Below are positions 6,394-6,640 of a stretch of DNA of 6,640 nt, one piece after another. The notes under the pieces were generated by a model. That model was not told the DNA's origin. It saw only the letters and a program-made list of their open reading frames with translations, and ran no database searches. The position numbers and the translations under genes are program-made. Source of the stretch: an uncultured Peptococcaceae bacterium. GTDB lineage: Bacteria; Bacillota; Dehalobacteriia; UBA7702. Where the stretch lies: assembly GCA_937919295.1 (NCBI GenBank), contig CALFRX010000201.1, positions 1 to 6,640 of the forward strand, written 5' to 3'. Each line of letters starts with the position of its first letter. The stretch's first letter is position 1.

Positions 6394-6429
6394 TAGGCTA
6401 TACATGCTACTGATAGGCTACATGTAGCC
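6394..6429. promoter_or_regulatory. Divergent control region with perfect palindrome and TAGGCTA repeats
   Basis: GGCTACATGTAGCC (6416-6429) is a perfect 14-bp palindrome. TAGGCTA occurs at 6394-6400 and 6414-6420, exactly 20 bp apart, so on the same face of the helix. The intervening CATGCTAC repeats the core. The region lies between the minus-strand HTH gene and the plus-strand SLOG remnant, five bases from the latter's Shine-Dalgarno, as expected for an operator controlling both. Promoter boxes here are weak (TTGCAA at 6385-6390 on plus has no good partner). Confidence 0.55.
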
Positions 6430-6447
6430 CATTAAGGAGATGGTGAG

Positions 6448-6537
6448 TTGATAGAAAAAACGTGTTGTTTTACCGGGCATCGGCGGCTTCCCCAAAATAA
6501 GCTGGAGCAGATCATGATGAAACTTCACGGCGGATAA
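6448..6537 (+). pseudogene. Truncated SLOG/DUF1273 (YpsA-like) gene, first 29 codons
   Basis: A 29-codon frame starts at TTG (6448-6450) with AAGGAG (6434-6439) eight bases upstream and ends at TAA (6535-6537). It reads MIEKTCCFTGHRRLPQNK and continues LEQIMMKLHGG. The TCCFTGHR..LP opening is characteristic of clostridial SLOG-family (DUF1273) proteins, where it forms the first strand and loop of a nucleotide-binding Rossmann-like fold. Intact members have about 180 residues and a GGA.GFD motif further in, absent here. A terminator region follows within 25 bases. It is therefore most likely the 5' remnant of a deleted gene with its start site intact. A functional 29-residue peptide cannot be excluded. 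The family call rests on recalled pattern, not a search. Confidence 0.65.
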
Positions 6538-6550
6538 TGATCAATGTGCT

Positions 6551-6585
6551 AAAGTAAAGCGGCCGCGTCGAACCGACGCGACCGC
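6551..6585 (-). terminator. Intrinsic terminator for a minus-strand gene right of the window
   Basis: On the minus strand GCGGTCGCGTCG (6585-6574) pairs with CGACGCGGCCGC (6570-6559) around a 3-base loop, with one mismatch, and is followed by TTTACTTT (6558-6551). The GC-rich stem and T-rich tail point to transcription entering from the right. The plus strand has no T tract after the stem. Confidence 0.72.
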
Positions 6586-6603
6586 CTCAGACTGTCAATA
6601 AAG
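6584..6603 (-). repeat. Terminator-associated 20-base motif, right copy
   Basis: On the minus strand CTTTATTGACAGTCTGAGGC leads straight into the 5' arm of the terminator stem, sharing its last two bases. It matches the left copy (38-57, plus strand) at 14 of 20 positions in the same relation to a hairpin. The remaining 6604-6640 shows no gene or clear structure. Confidence 0.5.
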
Positions 6604-6640
6604 CCAAACTTTCTCAGGGGAAGGGCGGGAAGGGGAGCGC

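Overview
The window looks like a piece of a spore-forming, low-to-mid GC Bacillota chromosome, most likely a member of the Clostridia. The main evidence is a full-length SigH (Spo0H-type) sigma factor that matches the Bacillus/Clostridium family almost end to end. Strong AGGAGG-type ribosome binding sites, a textbook sigma-A promoter, and a 29-codon remnant resembling clostridial SLOG/DUF1273 proteins fit the same group. The order or genus cannot be fixed from the sequence.

Layout, left to right. Bases 1-123 hold a plus-strand intrinsic terminator for a gene that lies off the left edge. Bases 124-4975 (minus strand) hold a two-gene unit transcribed leftward: a 1423-residue RND (HAE1/AcrB-like) efflux permease, then sigH, whose start lies 68 bp inside the permease gene. 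A perfect TTGACA-17-TATAAT promoter drives this unit from 5062-5090. The 292-bp gap 4976-5267 holds that promoter, two palindromes and the terminator of the next unit. Bases 5268-6341 (minus strand) hold a second unit: an 80-residue Cro/C1-type DNA-binding protein followed by a 252-residue membrane-anchored protein whose N-terminal half resembles a SurA/PrsA-type chaperone domain. Bases 6342-6447 form a divergent control region with a perfect 14-bp palindrome. Next comes a short plus-strand ORF (6448-6537) that looks like the broken-off start of a SLOG/DUF1273 gene. The right end carries a minus-strand terminator for a gene off the right edge.

The permease is the most unusual gene. It has a normal 12-helix RND core, but an insert of about 170 residues in its first extracytoplasmic domain is predicted to form a long antiparallel coiled-coil hairpin. 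It also carries a C-terminal tail of about 230 residues built from four roughly 30-residue units, each an acidic run followed by an aromatic/basic motif. No membrane-fusion adaptor or outer-membrane channel gene is present, so the insert may serve as a built-in extension across the cell wall (inference). Its overlap with sigH suggests that efflux and the transition to stationary phase or sporulation share a transcript (inference).

Both terminators at the window edges are immediately preceded by the same degenerate 20-base motif (about CTTTRTYGACRGYCTSARGC) in the direction of transcription. This points to a recurrent terminator-associated element in this genome.
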